From NCBI GenBank assembly GCA_039822785.1, contig JBCBMO010000004.1:491835-555834 (forward strand): 64,000 nt of DNA, in the 5' to 3' direction. A program made the translations under genes and the position numbers. The notes under the pieces are model-generated. The model had not been told where the DNA came from, did not search any database, and saw nothing but the letters and a program-made list of their open reading frames with translations. Positions 8,436 through 16,692 of this stretch are shown here, piece by piece. Position 1 is the first letter of the stretch. The number at the start of each line of letters is the position of its first letter. Source of the stretch: Thermohalobaculum sp039822785. GTDB taxonomy: Bacteria; Pseudomonadota; Alphaproteobacteria; Rhodobacterales; Rhodobacteraceae.

Positions 8436-8945
8436 ATGGCGCCGCCCCTTTTCCCCGTGAACACCCACCGGGTCGACCCGTATCGCAGCTTCATGTTCCA
8501 GGTGATCATCGACGGCCAGCCGGTGGCAGGCCTGAAGAAGATGAGCGGCCTGAAGAAGACCGTCGAGGCCGTCAAATGGCGTGCCGCTGGCGATCCGACG
8601 CATGAGCGCGTGCTGCCCGGCGGCGCCACCTACGAGCCGATCACGCTCGAGCAGGGCCTCACCCACGACCCGGTTTTCGAGAACTGGGCGAACATGGTGA
8701 ACAACCTGCAGGGCAGTGCCGCCATGTCGCTCAAGGACTACCGCAAGCCCATCGTCATCAACGTGCTCAATCTGCAGGGCGCGGTGGCGCTGTCCTACAA
8801 GGTGCGCCGCTGCTGGGTGTCGGAGTTCCAGGCCCTGCCCGAGTTCGACGCCGGCACCCGCAACGCCGTCGCGATCCAGATGATCAAGCTCGAGAACGAG
8901 GGTTGGGAACGCGACGAGACCGTCGCAGAGCCCCAGGAGACGTGA
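8436..8945 (+). CDS. eCIS inner tube protein (T4 gp19 family)
   Basis: The 169-residue protein matches the gp19/Afp1/Pvc1 tube family: FMFQVIIDGQPVAGLKKMSGLKKTVE near the N-terminus, an ITLEQGLTHDPVFENWAN segment in the middle and a C-terminal strand with ALPEFDAGTRNAVAIQMIKLENEGWERD. It would stack as hexameric rings inside the sheath. The start follows GGGAGACAG. Only one tube gene is present, while Pvc and Afp have two (Pvc1 and Pvc5 type). The stop codon overlaps the ATG of the next gene (TGATG). Confidence 0.95.
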   Translation: MAPPLFPVNTHRVDPYRSFMFQVIIDGQPVAGLKKMSGLKKTVEAVKWRAAGDPTHERVLPGGATYEPITLEQGLTHDPVFENWANMVNNLQGSAAMSLKDYRKPIVINVLNLQGAVALSYKVRRCWVSEFQALPEFDAGTRNAVAIQMIKLENEGWERDETVAEPQET

Positions 8946-9763
8946 TGCAGCTCATTGGCGGCGTCATGGTGGACGGCGCGCTGAGGCGGGATGTGACCCT
9001 CGCCCCGGTCGACGGCCGGGCGGAGGTCGATCTGTCGGATCTGGCCGAAAGCCCGCTGTCCGAGCCCGAGCGGGTGACGCGGTTTCTGGAGACGACGCTG
9101 GCTACGGTCGGGGGGCTGACGCCTGACCCCGCGACCCTGTCCGTCGGGGACCGGCAGCACCTGGTGCGCCTGATCGGGGCGGAGCTGGCGGGCGATACGC
9201 GCTGGCTGACCAGCCGCTGCGGTGCATGCGGCGAGGGCTTCGATTTTCGGGTCACGCTCTCGGCGCTCCCGATAAAGCCCGCGGGCGAGGGTTATCCCGA
9301 TGTCCCGGTGACCTTGCGCGGCCGCCCCTATCGCCTGCGTGTGCCCACCGGTGCCGACCAGATGGCGATCGCGGCCATCGAGGACGAGGAGGCGGCGCTC
9401 GCTGCCCTGATCGACCGCCTGCTCGCGGGCCAGGACGCGCCGCCGGCGGCTGATCTGACAGCGGCGGAGATCGCGCGGATCGAGGCCGCTTTGGAAGATG
9501 CCGCCCCGGAGGTCGCCACCGAGGTCCTGGCCACCTGCCATGCCTGCGGGGCGGAGAACCGGGTGGGTGTCGACCCCTACATGGCGCTCGGCGAGGCCGG
9601 CGATGGCATCCTGGCCGAGGTGCATGTGCTGGCCCGGCGCTACCACTGGAGCGAGGCGGAGATCCTATCGCTGCCGCGCCGCCGCCGGGCCGCCTATCTT
9701 GCGCTGATCGACCGCGAGCGGGGCATGATCGGCGATCTGCCGGGCGCGCTGCAGGGGTCATGA
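8945..9763 (+). CDS. eCIS-associated protein with two CxxC pairs (baseplate chaperone-like)
   Basis: The 272-residue product has two Cys pairs, CGAC (residues 92-95) and CHAC (198-201), which together could form one zinc site, around an acidic helical middle. The layout resembles the T4-type baseplate hub assembly chaperone-like proteins found next to the tube gene in phage-tail clusters, but I assign this by context and general form only. It starts on an ATG sharing one base with the tube stop, indicating translational coupling. No membrane segment or signal is present. Confidence 0.65.
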   Translation: MQLIGGVMVDGALRRDVTLAPVDGRAEVDLSDLAESPLSEPERVTRFLETTLATVGGLTPDPATLSVGDRQHLVRLIGAELAGDTRWLTSRCGACGEGFDFRVTLSALPIKPAGEGYPDVPVTLRGRPYRLRVPTGADQMAIAAIEDEEAALAALIDRLLAGQDAPPAADLTAAEIARIEAALEDAAPEVATEVLATCHACGAENRVGVDPYMALGEAGDGILAEVHVLARRYHWSEAEILSLPRRRRAAYLALIDRERGMIGDLPGALQGS

Positions 9764-9766
9764 GCG

Positions 9767-10618
9767 ATGGGCTATCTTCGCCAGATCGTCCGCGACGCTC
9801 GGCCCCGGGCCGCAACCCGCGCCAAGGGTCAGACAGCCCTGCCGGGCCCCGTCGCGCCAGACGTCTCGGCGCCCCTCTCGCCCTCCGGTGACGCATCGGC
9901 GCCGCGCCGCGCGGCACCGAAGGTCCCGGCGGAGACAAGCCGCCCAAGCCCTGCCAAACCCCTCCATGCCGACCGCCCATCGCACGTCGCAGAGCCATCG
10001 CTCGAGGTCGAGGAGACCGGCACGGAACCCGCCACGGCGCGACCGCCGGTAAAGGCGCCTTCGGCATCGCCACGCCTCTCTGCCAAGCAGCAACCTGTGG
10101 CGGCAACGCCCACCGCTGGTCCAAGAAGGCCCGAGGCGGCCTTGGCGCCCACCGACACAGGCGCCTCAGTGGCACAACCCGCCGAGCGGACAGGCGATCC
10201 TTCGCCGGCCAGAACTCGAACGCTAGCCGCCGATCCTGCGGCGCCCCCGCGGATCGCCGATGAGCCCGAGGCGCATCAGGCTGACGTCCTATGGCCGGCA
10301 GGGCAGGCCGCGGTCCCGTCGTCTCACGCAGTGGTTGGGGATCTGCTGGCGGATGAAGTCGAGCCAGCCGCCGCGGCGATGGCGGCGGAGCAGCCGGTGC
10401 CGCTGCCCGCACCGGCGCAGGCGGCGGTGCCTGTGACCACGCCGGACATGCGGGCGGCGCCGCCGCCGGCGCCTGCGCGCCCGCCCGCGGGGCGCACCGA
10501 GGTGCATATCGGCGAGGTGGAGGTCGTCCTGCGCGAGCCGCCCGCGCCCCAGCCGCGCCGGGCTCCGCGCGCCCGCGCGCCGGTCAGCGCCAGCCGGCGG
10601 CTCCTGAGGCGGCTTTAG
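9767..10618 (+). CDS. Proline/alanine-rich eCIS-associated protein
   Basis: The 283-residue protein is almost wholly low-complexity Pro/Ala-rich and likely disordered from residue 20 to about 240. It has a short basic N-terminus (MGYLRQIVRDARPRAATR) and a conserved-looking C-terminal strand (EVHIGEVEVVLREPP) followed by an Arg-rich tail. The VHIGxVEVVV-like strand plus disordered linker is often seen in small accessory genes of phage-tail clusters; function is unknown. It starts three bases after the previous stop and the next gene starts three bases after its own stop, so it is firmly inside the operon. It may tether baseplate or assembly partners. Confidence 0.6.
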   Translation: MGYLRQIVRDARPRAATRAKGQTALPGPVAPDVSAPLSPSGDASAPRRAAPKVPAETSRPSPAKPLHADRPSHVAEPSLEVEETGTEPATARPPVKAPSASPRLSAKQQPVAATPTAGPRRPEAALAPTDTGASVAQPAERTGDPSPARTRTLAADPAAPPRIADEPEAHQADVLWPAGQAAVPSSHAVVGDLLADEVEPAAAAMAAEQPVPLPAPAQAAVPVTTPDMRAAPPPAPARPPAGRTEVHIGEVEVVLREPPAPQPRRAPRARAPVSASRRLLRRL

Positions 10619-10621
10619 GCC

Positions 10622-11662
10622 ATGGTCGCGCCCTCCTCCCTCTCGATCGTGTGCGAGCACATCCGCGACTTCGTCGCCATGGGCATCGCCGCCCAGGCCA
10701 ATGGCGTCGACATCTCCATCGGTGCGCCCGCGGCCATCGGCACGCCGACCGAGCATCACCTCAACCTTTTCTTCTACCGGTTCGAGCCCTCGGGCTTTGA
10801 GGCGGGTGCCCAGCCCGATCAGCCGTGGAACATCCGCATGTTCTGCATGATCACCCCCTTCGGCATCGACGAGACGGTGGGTCAGACGACCATCGCCGCG
10901 GGCGAGAACGACATGCGCCTGCTCGGCGATGTCATGCGGCTCTTCCACCAGGCGCCGATCCTGCCGCCGGTCGATGCGGGCGGGGTGACGGTGCGCCCCC
11001 AGGTGATGTTCATGTCCACCACCGACGAGCAGATCAACCAGATCTGGTCGACCCAAGGCGAGGCGCATTACCGGCCTTCCATCGTCTATGAGATGTCGCT
11101 GACCCCGATCATCCCGCAGCCCATCGGGCCGGACTCGGTGATCGTGGGCGAGATCGGGCTTGAGACGCGGGTCGGCGACAACCGCTTCGCGCCCTTCGAG
11201 GGGCGGATCATGGGCCCCCAGGTGCGGGCCCTGACCATCGATCTGCGCGACCCCGGCTGGCCGCCTGCCACCGCCTTCGTGCTGGACGATACGCTCCATC
11301 GCGCGCTGGCCATCGACGTGGAGGATCCGGCTTTCGCAGGCTTCGTGCCGGGCATCTGGCTGGCGGGCGACCCCAACAGCAGCGTCGATCTGATCTGGGA
11401 GGTCTGGACCCCCGGCGGCTTCGTCGCCACCGGCGCGCCGATCGCCGCCACGCCTCGGGGGGTCGCGCTTGACCCCCTGGCCATTCCGACCGGCCCTGGC
11501 TTTCCGCTGCCCGTCCCGCTGCCGCAGCCGCTGCCGCCCGGCGAGGCCTCGCTCCAGTTCATGCTGTTCGCTGAGCGTCGCTTCACGCCTGGTCCTGGTG
11601 CGCCGGAGGCGGTGGCGCGCAGCGAGCCGCTGCTGCTGACCCTATGGCGGACGCTGCCATGA
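10622..11662 (+). CDS. DUF4255 family tail terminator/cap protein (Pvc16-like)
   Basis: The 346-residue protein has the DUF4255 signature in its first half: a helix beginning SSLSIVCEHIRDFV, a LNLFFYRFEPSG strand, then the alternating ILPPVDAGGV and YRPSIVYEMSLTPIIP region. DUF4255 proteins (Pvc16/Afp16) cap the distal end of the tube and set sheath and tube length. The C-terminal half (about 190-346) is an extra Pro-rich, beta-type part ending in ARSEPLLLTLWRTLP. The stop codon overlaps the start of the AAA+ ATPase gene in ATGA fashion, the same cap-ATPase adjacency seen as Pvc15-Pvc16 in Photorhabdus. Confidence 0.88.
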   Translation: MVAPSSLSIVCEHIRDFVAMGIAAQANGVDISIGAPAAIGTPTEHHLNLFFYRFEPSGFEAGAQPDQPWNIRMFCMITPFGIDETVGQTTIAAGENDMRLLGDVMRLFHQAPILPPVDAGGVTVRPQVMFMSTTDEQINQIWSTQGEAHYRPSIVYEMSLTPIIPQPIGPDSVIVGEIGLETRVGDNRFAPFEGRIMGPQVRALTIDLRDPGWPPATAFVLDDTLHRALAIDVEDPAFAGFVPGIWLAGDPNSSVDLIWEVWTPGGFVATGAPIAATPRGVALDPLAIPTGPGFPLPVPLPQPLPPGEASLQFMLFAERRFTPGPGAPEAVARSEPLLLTLWRTLP

Positions 11663-12999
11663 ACGTGCAGGACGATATCGCGGCCCTCGCCGACCTGGAG
11701 CCCGAGTGGCTGCGCATCGAGACCCTGGCGGCGGCCCTCGCCGAGACCCGCTCCGGCCGCAACCTGCCGGAGACGATGGTGTCCGCGCTGACGGCACAAC
11801 AGGCCGAGGTCTCGGCGCTGCGCCAGGAGGGCGGCGCCTGGGCGCGGCTCCCCATCGCTGGCCTCGACGTGATCGAGATGGACATGCTCTCGGCCGTGCT
11901 GGCGGCGGAGCTGCAGCCGAGCGTCGGCTATGCCTTTCAAGTGCTTCAGGCGGGGGCGCATCCCTATGCCTCTGCCGCACTCCTTCAGGACCTTTTGGCG
12001 CTGCGCGGGCGGGAGGTTGCGGTGCTCCGCCGCGCGCTCTCACCGGAGGGGGCGCTCATCGCCCGGCGGATCGTCCGGGCCGACCCGGGCGACCCCTATG
12101 CCCCGGTGCGGATCGAGGCGGATGCGCTCTCCGCCCTCATGGGCTGGCGCGATCCCATCGCGCCGCCGCCGGGGGCCACGCGGGTGCGCCTGAGTGCAGG
12201 ATGGGATGACCTCGTGCTGCCCGAGCCCTGCCTGCGCCTGCTGCGCGAGTTCCTCATGCCCGTCACCCACCGCGGGCGGGTCGTCGCCGACTGGGGCGGG
12301 GAGGATACCGGCGGTCCCCTCGCGCTCTTCTCCGGCCCCTCCGGCACGGGCAAGACCTTCGCGGCGGCGGTGCTGGCGGGCACGCTGGGCTGGCCGCTCT
12401 TCCGGGTCGACCTCGGCCAGGTGGTCTCGAAGTACATCGGCGAGACCGAGAAGAACCTGAACGCTCTGTTCGACGCCACCCACGACCGCCCCGTGATGCT
12501 GCAGATCGACGAGGCCGACGCCCTGCTCGGCAAGCGCGGCGAGGTGAAGGAGGCGCGCGACCGCTACGCCAACATGGAGGTCAGCCACCTGCTGAGCCGG
12601 ATCGAGCAGCACCGCGGCCCGGTGATCCTGACGACGAACCTGCGCACCAATATCGACGGGGCCTTCACCCGCCGCTTCCACGCAGTGATCGAGTTTCCCC
12701 GCCCCGACGCCACGGCGCGCGCCGCGCTTTGGGCCCGGCTGCTGCCGCCGCGCGCCCCGCGCGATGACGCGGTCGATCCCACCCAGCTCGGAGAGGCCGT
12801 GGCGCTGACCGGGGGCGCGATCCGCAACGCCGCCCTTCAGGCTGCCTATTTCGCGGCGGCCGAGGATCGGGCCATTGGCCTTGGCGATATCGCCCTCGCG
12901 GTGTGGCGCGAGCTTGGCAAGACCGGCAAGCCGTTGGCGCGAAAGGAACTGGGCACCCTGGCCGAGCATTTGCCCGACGGCGTGGTGGGGCCGTCATGA
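11659..12999 (+). CDS. AAA+ ATPase of the eCIS (Pvc15/Afp15-like)
   Basis: The 446-residue protein has an N-terminal helical domain and a C-terminal AAA+ module: Walker A GPSGTGKT (about 226-233), Walker B VMLQIDEAD (about 279-287), sensor-1 TTNLRTN and an RRF arginine-finger segment. Each eCIS encodes such an ATPase (Pvc15/Afp15); it is needed for particle assembly or cargo loading, not for contraction. I chose the ATG at 11659 because it forms an ATGA overlap with the cap gene; an in-frame ATG at 11644 is possible. The gene ends in an ATGA overlap with the next small gene. Confidence 0.92.
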   Translation: MNVQDDIAALADLEPEWLRIETLAAALAETRSGRNLPETMVSALTAQQAEVSALRQEGGAWARLPIAGLDVIEMDMLSAVLAAELQPSVGYAFQVLQAGAHPYASAALLQDLLALRGREVAVLRRALSPEGALIARRIVRADPGDPYAPVRIEADALSALMGWRDPIAPPPGATRVRLSAGWDDLVLPEPCLRLLREFLMPVTHRGRVVADWGGEDTGGPLALFSGPSGTGKTFAAAVLAGTLGWPLFRVDLGQVVSKYIGETEKNLNALFDATHDRPVMLQIDEADALLGKRGEVKEARDRYANMEVSHLLSRIEQHRGPVILTTNLRTNIDGAFTRRFHAVIEFPRPDATARAALWARLLPPRAPRDDAVDPTQLGEAVALTGGAIRNAALQAAYFAAAEDRAIGLGDIALAVWRELGKTGKPLARKELGTLAEHLPDGVVGPS

Positions 13000-13238
13000 G
13001 CACCCGGCGCGTGAACATCGGGCGGCTGCGCCTGACCCTCGCCCCCGGCGCCGACGCCAAGGCGGTGGCCCAGGCCGTCGCGAAGGCCGTGGGCCGCGCG
13101 GCGCCCACCGCCGACCGCGCGCGCCTGTCGGTCACGGTCGGCACATCCACGGCGGCGGAGGCCAAGGGCGCCACCGCGCGCCGGGTGGGCCGGGCTTTGA
13201 CGGCGACGCTCCGAAAGGGAGGCGGCCATGACGCTTGA
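12996..13238 (+). CDS. Small basic eCIS-associated protein
   Basis: An 80-residue protein starts with an ATG overlapping the ATPase stop (ATGA) and ends eleven bases inside the hub gene. It begins MSTRRVNIGRLRLTL, is rich in Ala, Arg and Lys, and has two short amphipathic helices around a strand. It could fill the position of the small Pvc6-type protein that lies before the hub genes in other clusters, but similarity cannot be shown by eye. The overlaps on both sides support it as a real gene. Confidence 0.6.
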   Translation: MSTRRVNIGRLRLTLAPGADAKAVAQAVAKAVGRAAPTADRARLSVTVGTSTAAEAKGATARRVGRALTATLRKGGGHDA

Positions 13239-13890
13239 TATCAGCAAGGGCCTCCTCATCGAGTACGGCATCACGCTGCCGCCGCTGGTGCTGCAGTTCC
13301 AGTTCAACCCCGAGACCCTGTCGCGCACCCGGGCCATCGAGCTCAACCTGGGCACCGCACCGGGGGCCAACCGCGGCTACGACTTCCTCAGCCCCACCGA
13401 TACGCCGCGCGTGGCCCAAGGGGTGCAGGTCCAGGCGGAGGAGTTCTCCCTCGACATCCTGCTCGACGCGACCGAGCGCGCGGCCGACGGCAGCCCCGTC
13501 GCCGCCGTCCAGGGGATCGAGCCCCAGCTCGACATGCTGCGTACCATGGTGGAACCCAAGATCCAGGGACCCAACGGCGTCTCGACGCTCGCGAGCCTGG
13601 GCCTGGGGGGCGAACGGGCGTTCCAACGCAACGAGACGGCCTCGGTGCTGCTGCTGGTCTGGGGTCTGCGGGTGCTGCCGGTCTTCCTGACCAGCGTGCA
13701 GGTGGAGGAGGTGGCGCATCTGCCGACGCTCATCCCCTATCGCGCCAACGTCACCCTCAGCTTCACGGTGATCGAGGGCAACAACCCCTTCTACCTCGCG
13801 GAGAAGTGGCGCCAGAGCGCGAGCGCCGCGATCAGCGTGGCCGACAGCATCGCCACCACCGTCGTCTCCAGCTTCCGAGGAGGGGCGTGA
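13228..13890 (+). CDS. CIS_tube-domain hub/tube-adaptor protein (Pvc7-like N-terminal part)
   Basis: The 220-residue protein has the features of the contractile injection system tube domain found in Pvc7/Afp7: an early PLVLQFQFNPETLSRTR strand, an EEFSLDILLDATE strand-helix and a late LIPYRANVTLSFTVIEGNNP segment. This adaptor joins the tube to the spike at the baseplate. In Pvc7-type proteins a LysM domain follows on the same chain; here the LysM-like protein is the next separate gene. A GGAGG site precedes the ATG, which lies inside the end of the preceding small gene. Confidence 0.82.
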   Translation: MTLDISKGLLIEYGITLPPLVLQFQFNPETLSRTRAIELNLGTAPGANRGYDFLSPTDTPRVAQGVQVQAEEFSLDILLDATERAADGSPVAAVQGIEPQLDMLRTMVEPKIQGPNGVSTLASLGLGGERAFQRNETASVLLLVWGLRVLPVFLTSVQVEEVAHLPTLIPYRANVTLSFTVIEGNNPFYLAEKWRQSASAAISVADSIATTVVSSFRGGA

Positions 13891-14306
13891 TGTTTCGGCC
13901 GAACTCCCGCTACGCCCGCGTGCCCCTGTTCGCGGAGGACCCCGACGGCCGGTCGGACTTCCGCGGGGTGATGCCGCGCGAGATCCCGCCTACCCAGGGC
14001 GAGGTCGAGCATGTGGTGCGCCGCCAGGACCGGCCCGACCGGCTGGCGCAGGAGTACTATGCTACCACCGGGTCCTGGTGGCGGATCATGGATGCGAACC
14101 CGGACTACGTGATCGCGGGGCCGATCCGTACCGAGGACGGCGCGCTCCATTCGGGCGGCGACGGGGTCGTGCGGCGCAAGGCGCCCGAGACGCTGCTGCC
14201 CGGCCCTGCGGCCGAGGCGGCGGCGAACCCGGCCGAGACCGGCGACGTCATGCTGTCGGATCAGACCGAGGGCGCCGCCGTCCTCATCCCCCGGCGGGAG
14301 GGCTGA
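13890..14306 (+). CDS. LysM-like baseplate protein
   Basis: The 138-residue product has a LysM-like core, EVEHVVRRQDRPDRLAQEYYATTGSWWRIMDANPDYV (about residues 40-75), matching the small tail proteins that carry LysM in phage and eCIS baseplates. In tails this domain binds inside the hub rather than to peptidoglycan. It starts on a TGATG overlap with the CIS_tube gene, so the two are probably made in equal amounts and act as the split halves of a Pvc7-like protein. The C-terminal 60 residues are Ala/Glu-rich with no recognised domain. Confidence 0.72.
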   Translation: MFRPNSRYARVPLFAEDPDGRSDFRGVMPREIPPTQGEVEHVVRRQDRPDRLAQEYYATTGSWWRIMDANPDYVIAGPIRTEDGALHSGGDGVVRRKAPETLLPGPAAEAAANPAETGDVMLSDQTEGAAVLIPRREG

Positions 14307-14309
14307 GCC

Positions 14310-15446
14310 ATGGGCCTGTTCGACATCCCCGCGCGCGCGCCCGGCGAGTGCATCATCAACATCGGCAGCGGCGAGATCACCGATCTCTATCCCTTCCTGA
14401 TCGAGGTGGCGGTGGACACCAGCCGCCTAGAGTTCACCGAAGCCGTGCTCAAGTTCGAGACGCGCCGCGATGTGGACGGCACCTGGATCATTCACGACGA
14501 CCCGCGCATTCGCCCCTGGGCGCCGATCCTGATCGAGGCCGCCTTCGGTGACACCACCGAGGAGGTGATGCGCGGCTATATCCGTCAGATCGACGTGGAG
14601 TTCCCCGAGGAGCCCGGCAGCGCCACGGTCACGGTGACGGTGCAGGACGACAGCCTGCTCCTCGATCGCCTGCATCGGACCGACACCTGGGGGGAGGAAG
14701 GCGCCCGCGTGAGCGATGCCGACATCCTGGGCCGCATGCTGTTCGAGGTGAACCGCTCGCTGGCCAACGGGGTGAGCGACGGGCAGAGCGACCTGATCCT
14801 CGAGCAGGACGAGACGGACGCGTCGTTTCTGAAGAAGCGCGCAGAAGCCAATGGCTACGAATACTATTTCCGCGAGGGGGAGCTCTACTTCGGGCCCCGG
14901 CGTCTGGCGCTGGCGCCGCAGGACCCGATCATGGTCTACGCTGGCCCCTCCACCAATGCCCTGTCCTTCAGCGTCAAGGACGACGGGCACCAGCCCGATG
15001 GCGCCCGCTTCGACATCGCCGCTGAGGAGGGCGAGGAGAACGCCGGCGAGGATCTGCGCCCTGACCTGCCGCTGCTGGGCCCCGAGGCCGCCTCGAGCGT
15101 CGAGCAGGTCGACGACCGCTTCGTGTGGCGCATCCAGCGCGAGGGCGACACCACCGAGGACAGCGCCCGGGCCAGGGCTCAGGCGAAGGTCAACGACGCC
15201 TCCTTCAAGGTGAAGGCGACCGGGGCGGTGGATGGCGCGCGCTACGGCCATGTCATGCTGGTGGGCAAGCCCGTCTACGTCGACGGGGTCGGCGATCGCC
15301 ATGCCGGCACGTGGTACGTGGACGTGGTCAACCACCGTTTCGACCTGTCGGGCTATCGGCAGGAGTTCGAGATCTCGCGCAATGCCTATGGCGACAACGT
15401 GCCCCCGGGGATCGGTCCGAATGCCGGCCCTCTGGGCGGGTTGTGA
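14310..15446 (+). CDS. Phage late control gene D-like hub protein
   Basis: The 378-residue protein fits the gpD/VgrG N-terminal (gp27-like) hub family: paired beta barrels with DLYPFLIEVAVD and EVMRGYIRQIDVEFPEE strands, the DDSLLLDRLHR motif, a FLKKRAEANGYEYYFREGELYF segment and a C-terminal DGVGDRHAGTWYVDVVNHRFDLSGYRQEFEISRN strand pair typical of gpD. It would form the trimeric hub holding the spike. The ATG lies three bases past the previous stop and the spike gene starts 12 bases after its own, keeping hub and spike together as in Pvc8-type fusions, here split. Confidence 0.9.
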   Translation: MGLFDIPARAPGECIINIGSGEITDLYPFLIEVAVDTSRLEFTEAVLKFETRRDVDGTWIIHDDPRIRPWAPILIEAAFGDTTEEVMRGYIRQIDVEFPEEPGSATVTVTVQDDSLLLDRLHRTDTWGEEGARVSDADILGRMLFEVNRSLANGVSDGQSDLILEQDETDASFLKKRAEANGYEYYFREGELYFGPRRLALAPQDPIMVYAGPSTNALSFSVKDDGHQPDGARFDIAAEEGEENAGEDLRPDLPLLGPEAASSVEQVDDRFVWRIQREGDTTEDSARARAQAKVNDASFKVKATGAVDGARYGHVMLVGKPVYVDGVGDRHAGTWYVDVVNHRFDLSGYRQEFEISRNAYGDNVPPGIGPNAGPLGGL

Positions 15447-15458
15447 GGGGAGGGCGCC

Positions 15459-16283
15459 GTGGACGAGGTCGTCGCCCGCATCGCCGCCGAACAGCAGCGC
15501 CGCTACTACGGCAAGTACCGCGGCTTTGTGGATGACAACGCCGATCCGGACCGGTTGGGGCGGTTGCGGCTGCGCGTGCCCTCGGTGCTTGGCGATGCGG
15601 TCACGGGCTGGGCCTTGCCCTGCCTGCCCTACGGCGGGCTCGATGGGCAGGGCAGCTTCTTCATCCCCGACATCGGCGCTCGCGTCTGGATCGAGTTCGA
15701 GGAAGGCCGCCTCGATGCGCCGATCTGGGTAGGCACCTATCCCCGCGCCGATGTGCCCCCGCCTGCCGAGGGGCAGAAGGAGCCGCCGACCACCCGCATC
15801 CTCCAGACCGCCACGGGCCACAAGCTCCAGTTCGACGACGAGGCGGGGGCGGAGGTCCTGCGCCTGACCCATGCCAACGCCGCCTCGGAGCTTGCGATGA
15901 CCGAGGACGGCAACACCGTGCTGACCGACGAGGCGGGTTCCCGCCTGACGCTGGATGCGGCGGCGGGCGAGGTCGTGCTGGCCGATGCCAATGGCAACAC
16001 GCTGACCATGACCGCCAGCGGCACAACGGTGGAGGACTCCAACGGCAACAAGGTCGAGATGGGGCCTGCGGGGGTCACCGTCTCCGCCTCCGCCCAGGTG
16101 GTGATCGAGGGGGCGACGGTGGCCGTCGGCGGTCAGGGCGGCGAGCCGCTGATCAAGGGCACGAGCTTCCTCACGCTCTTCATGACCCATGTGCACACCT
16201 GCACGGCACCTGGCGCGCCGTCGTCTCCGCCCATCCCGCAGGGCGAGATGTCCACGCTCACCACCACCTCGACCGCGCTCTGA
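15459..16283 (+). CDS. Baseplate spike protein (gpV/gp5-like)
   Basis: The 274-residue protein begins with an OB-like domain (YYGKYRGFVDDNADPDRLGRLRLRVPSVLG, then FFIPDIGARVWIEFEEGRLDAPIWVG) and continues with a repetitive beta-helix-like region (about 110-220: LQFDDEAG, VLADANGNTLTMTASGTTVEDSNGNKVEM), as in gpV and VgrG spikes. It forms the membrane-piercing trimer at the tip. The C-terminus has LIKGTSFLTLFMTHVHTC, a motif that commonly ends such spikes and often binds metal or a PAAR tip through its histidines. Translation starts at GTG with GGGGAGGG upstream. No PAAR gene is seen nearby. Confidence 0.9.
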   Translation: MDEVVARIAAEQQRRYYGKYRGFVDDNADPDRLGRLRLRVPSVLGDAVTGWALPCLPYGGLDGQGSFFIPDIGARVWIEFEEGRLDAPIWVGTYPRADVPPPAEGQKEPPTTRILQTATGHKLQFDDEAGAEVLRLTHANAASELAMTEDGNTVLTDEAGSRLTLDAAAGEVVLADANGNTLTMTASGTTVEDSNGNKVEMGPAGVTVSASAQVVIEGATVAVGGQGGEPLIKGTSFLTLFMTHVHTCTAPGAPSSPPIPQGEMSTLTTTSTAL

Positions 16284-16293
16284 GGAGGATGCC

Positions 16294-16689
16294 GTGACCC
16301 GCCTCAACACCCCCGAATACATGAGCTTCCCGATGCGGATAGGCCCGCGCGGGGCCGAGGTCTCGACCCGCTTGCAGCACGTCCGAGAAATCATCGAGGT
16401 CGTGCTCTTCACCAACCCCGGGGAGCGGTGGTTCCGCCCTGATTTTGGCGTCGGCGCGCTGGCGCTGGTCTTCGAGCCGAACGCCCCGCCGCTGTGGGAA
16501 CTCACGCGCAAGCGCATGCTCGCCGCCCTGTCGGACGCACTGGCGGGCGAGGTCGATCCGCGCACCATCGAGGTGGCGGTGGACGAGGAAGCCTCCACCC
16601 GGGCGGAGCTGCGGGTGATCGTCGGCTTCACTCTGGCGGCGATCAACCACACCGAGCGCAACGCCTATGCCATCGGGCGGGAGGGCTGA
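16294..16689 (+). CDS. gp25-like baseplate wedge protein
   Basis: The 131-residue protein is a GPW/gp25 family member: SFPMRIGPRGAEVSTRLQHVREIIEVVLFTNPGERWFRPDFGVG followed by a wedge helix and a C-terminal strand pair. Gp25 (Pvc9/Afp9) forms the inner baseplate layer that starts sheath polymerisation. The EPR-like core motif appears as GERWFRPDFG. A GTG start follows GAGGAGG, better placed than the upstream in-frame ATG. It lies ten bases after the spike gene. Confidence 0.92.
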   Translation: MTRLNTPEYMSFPMRIGPRGAEVSTRLQHVREIIEVVLFTNPGERWFRPDFGVGALALVFEPNAPPLWELTRKRMLAALSDALAGEVDPRTIEVAVDEEASTRAELRVIVGFTLAAINHTERNAYAIGREG

Positions 16690-16692
16690 GCC

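Noticed and set aside
14427..16661. 744-codon minus-strand open frame
   Set aside because: It is opposite the clear gpD, gpV and gp25 genes and has no domain.
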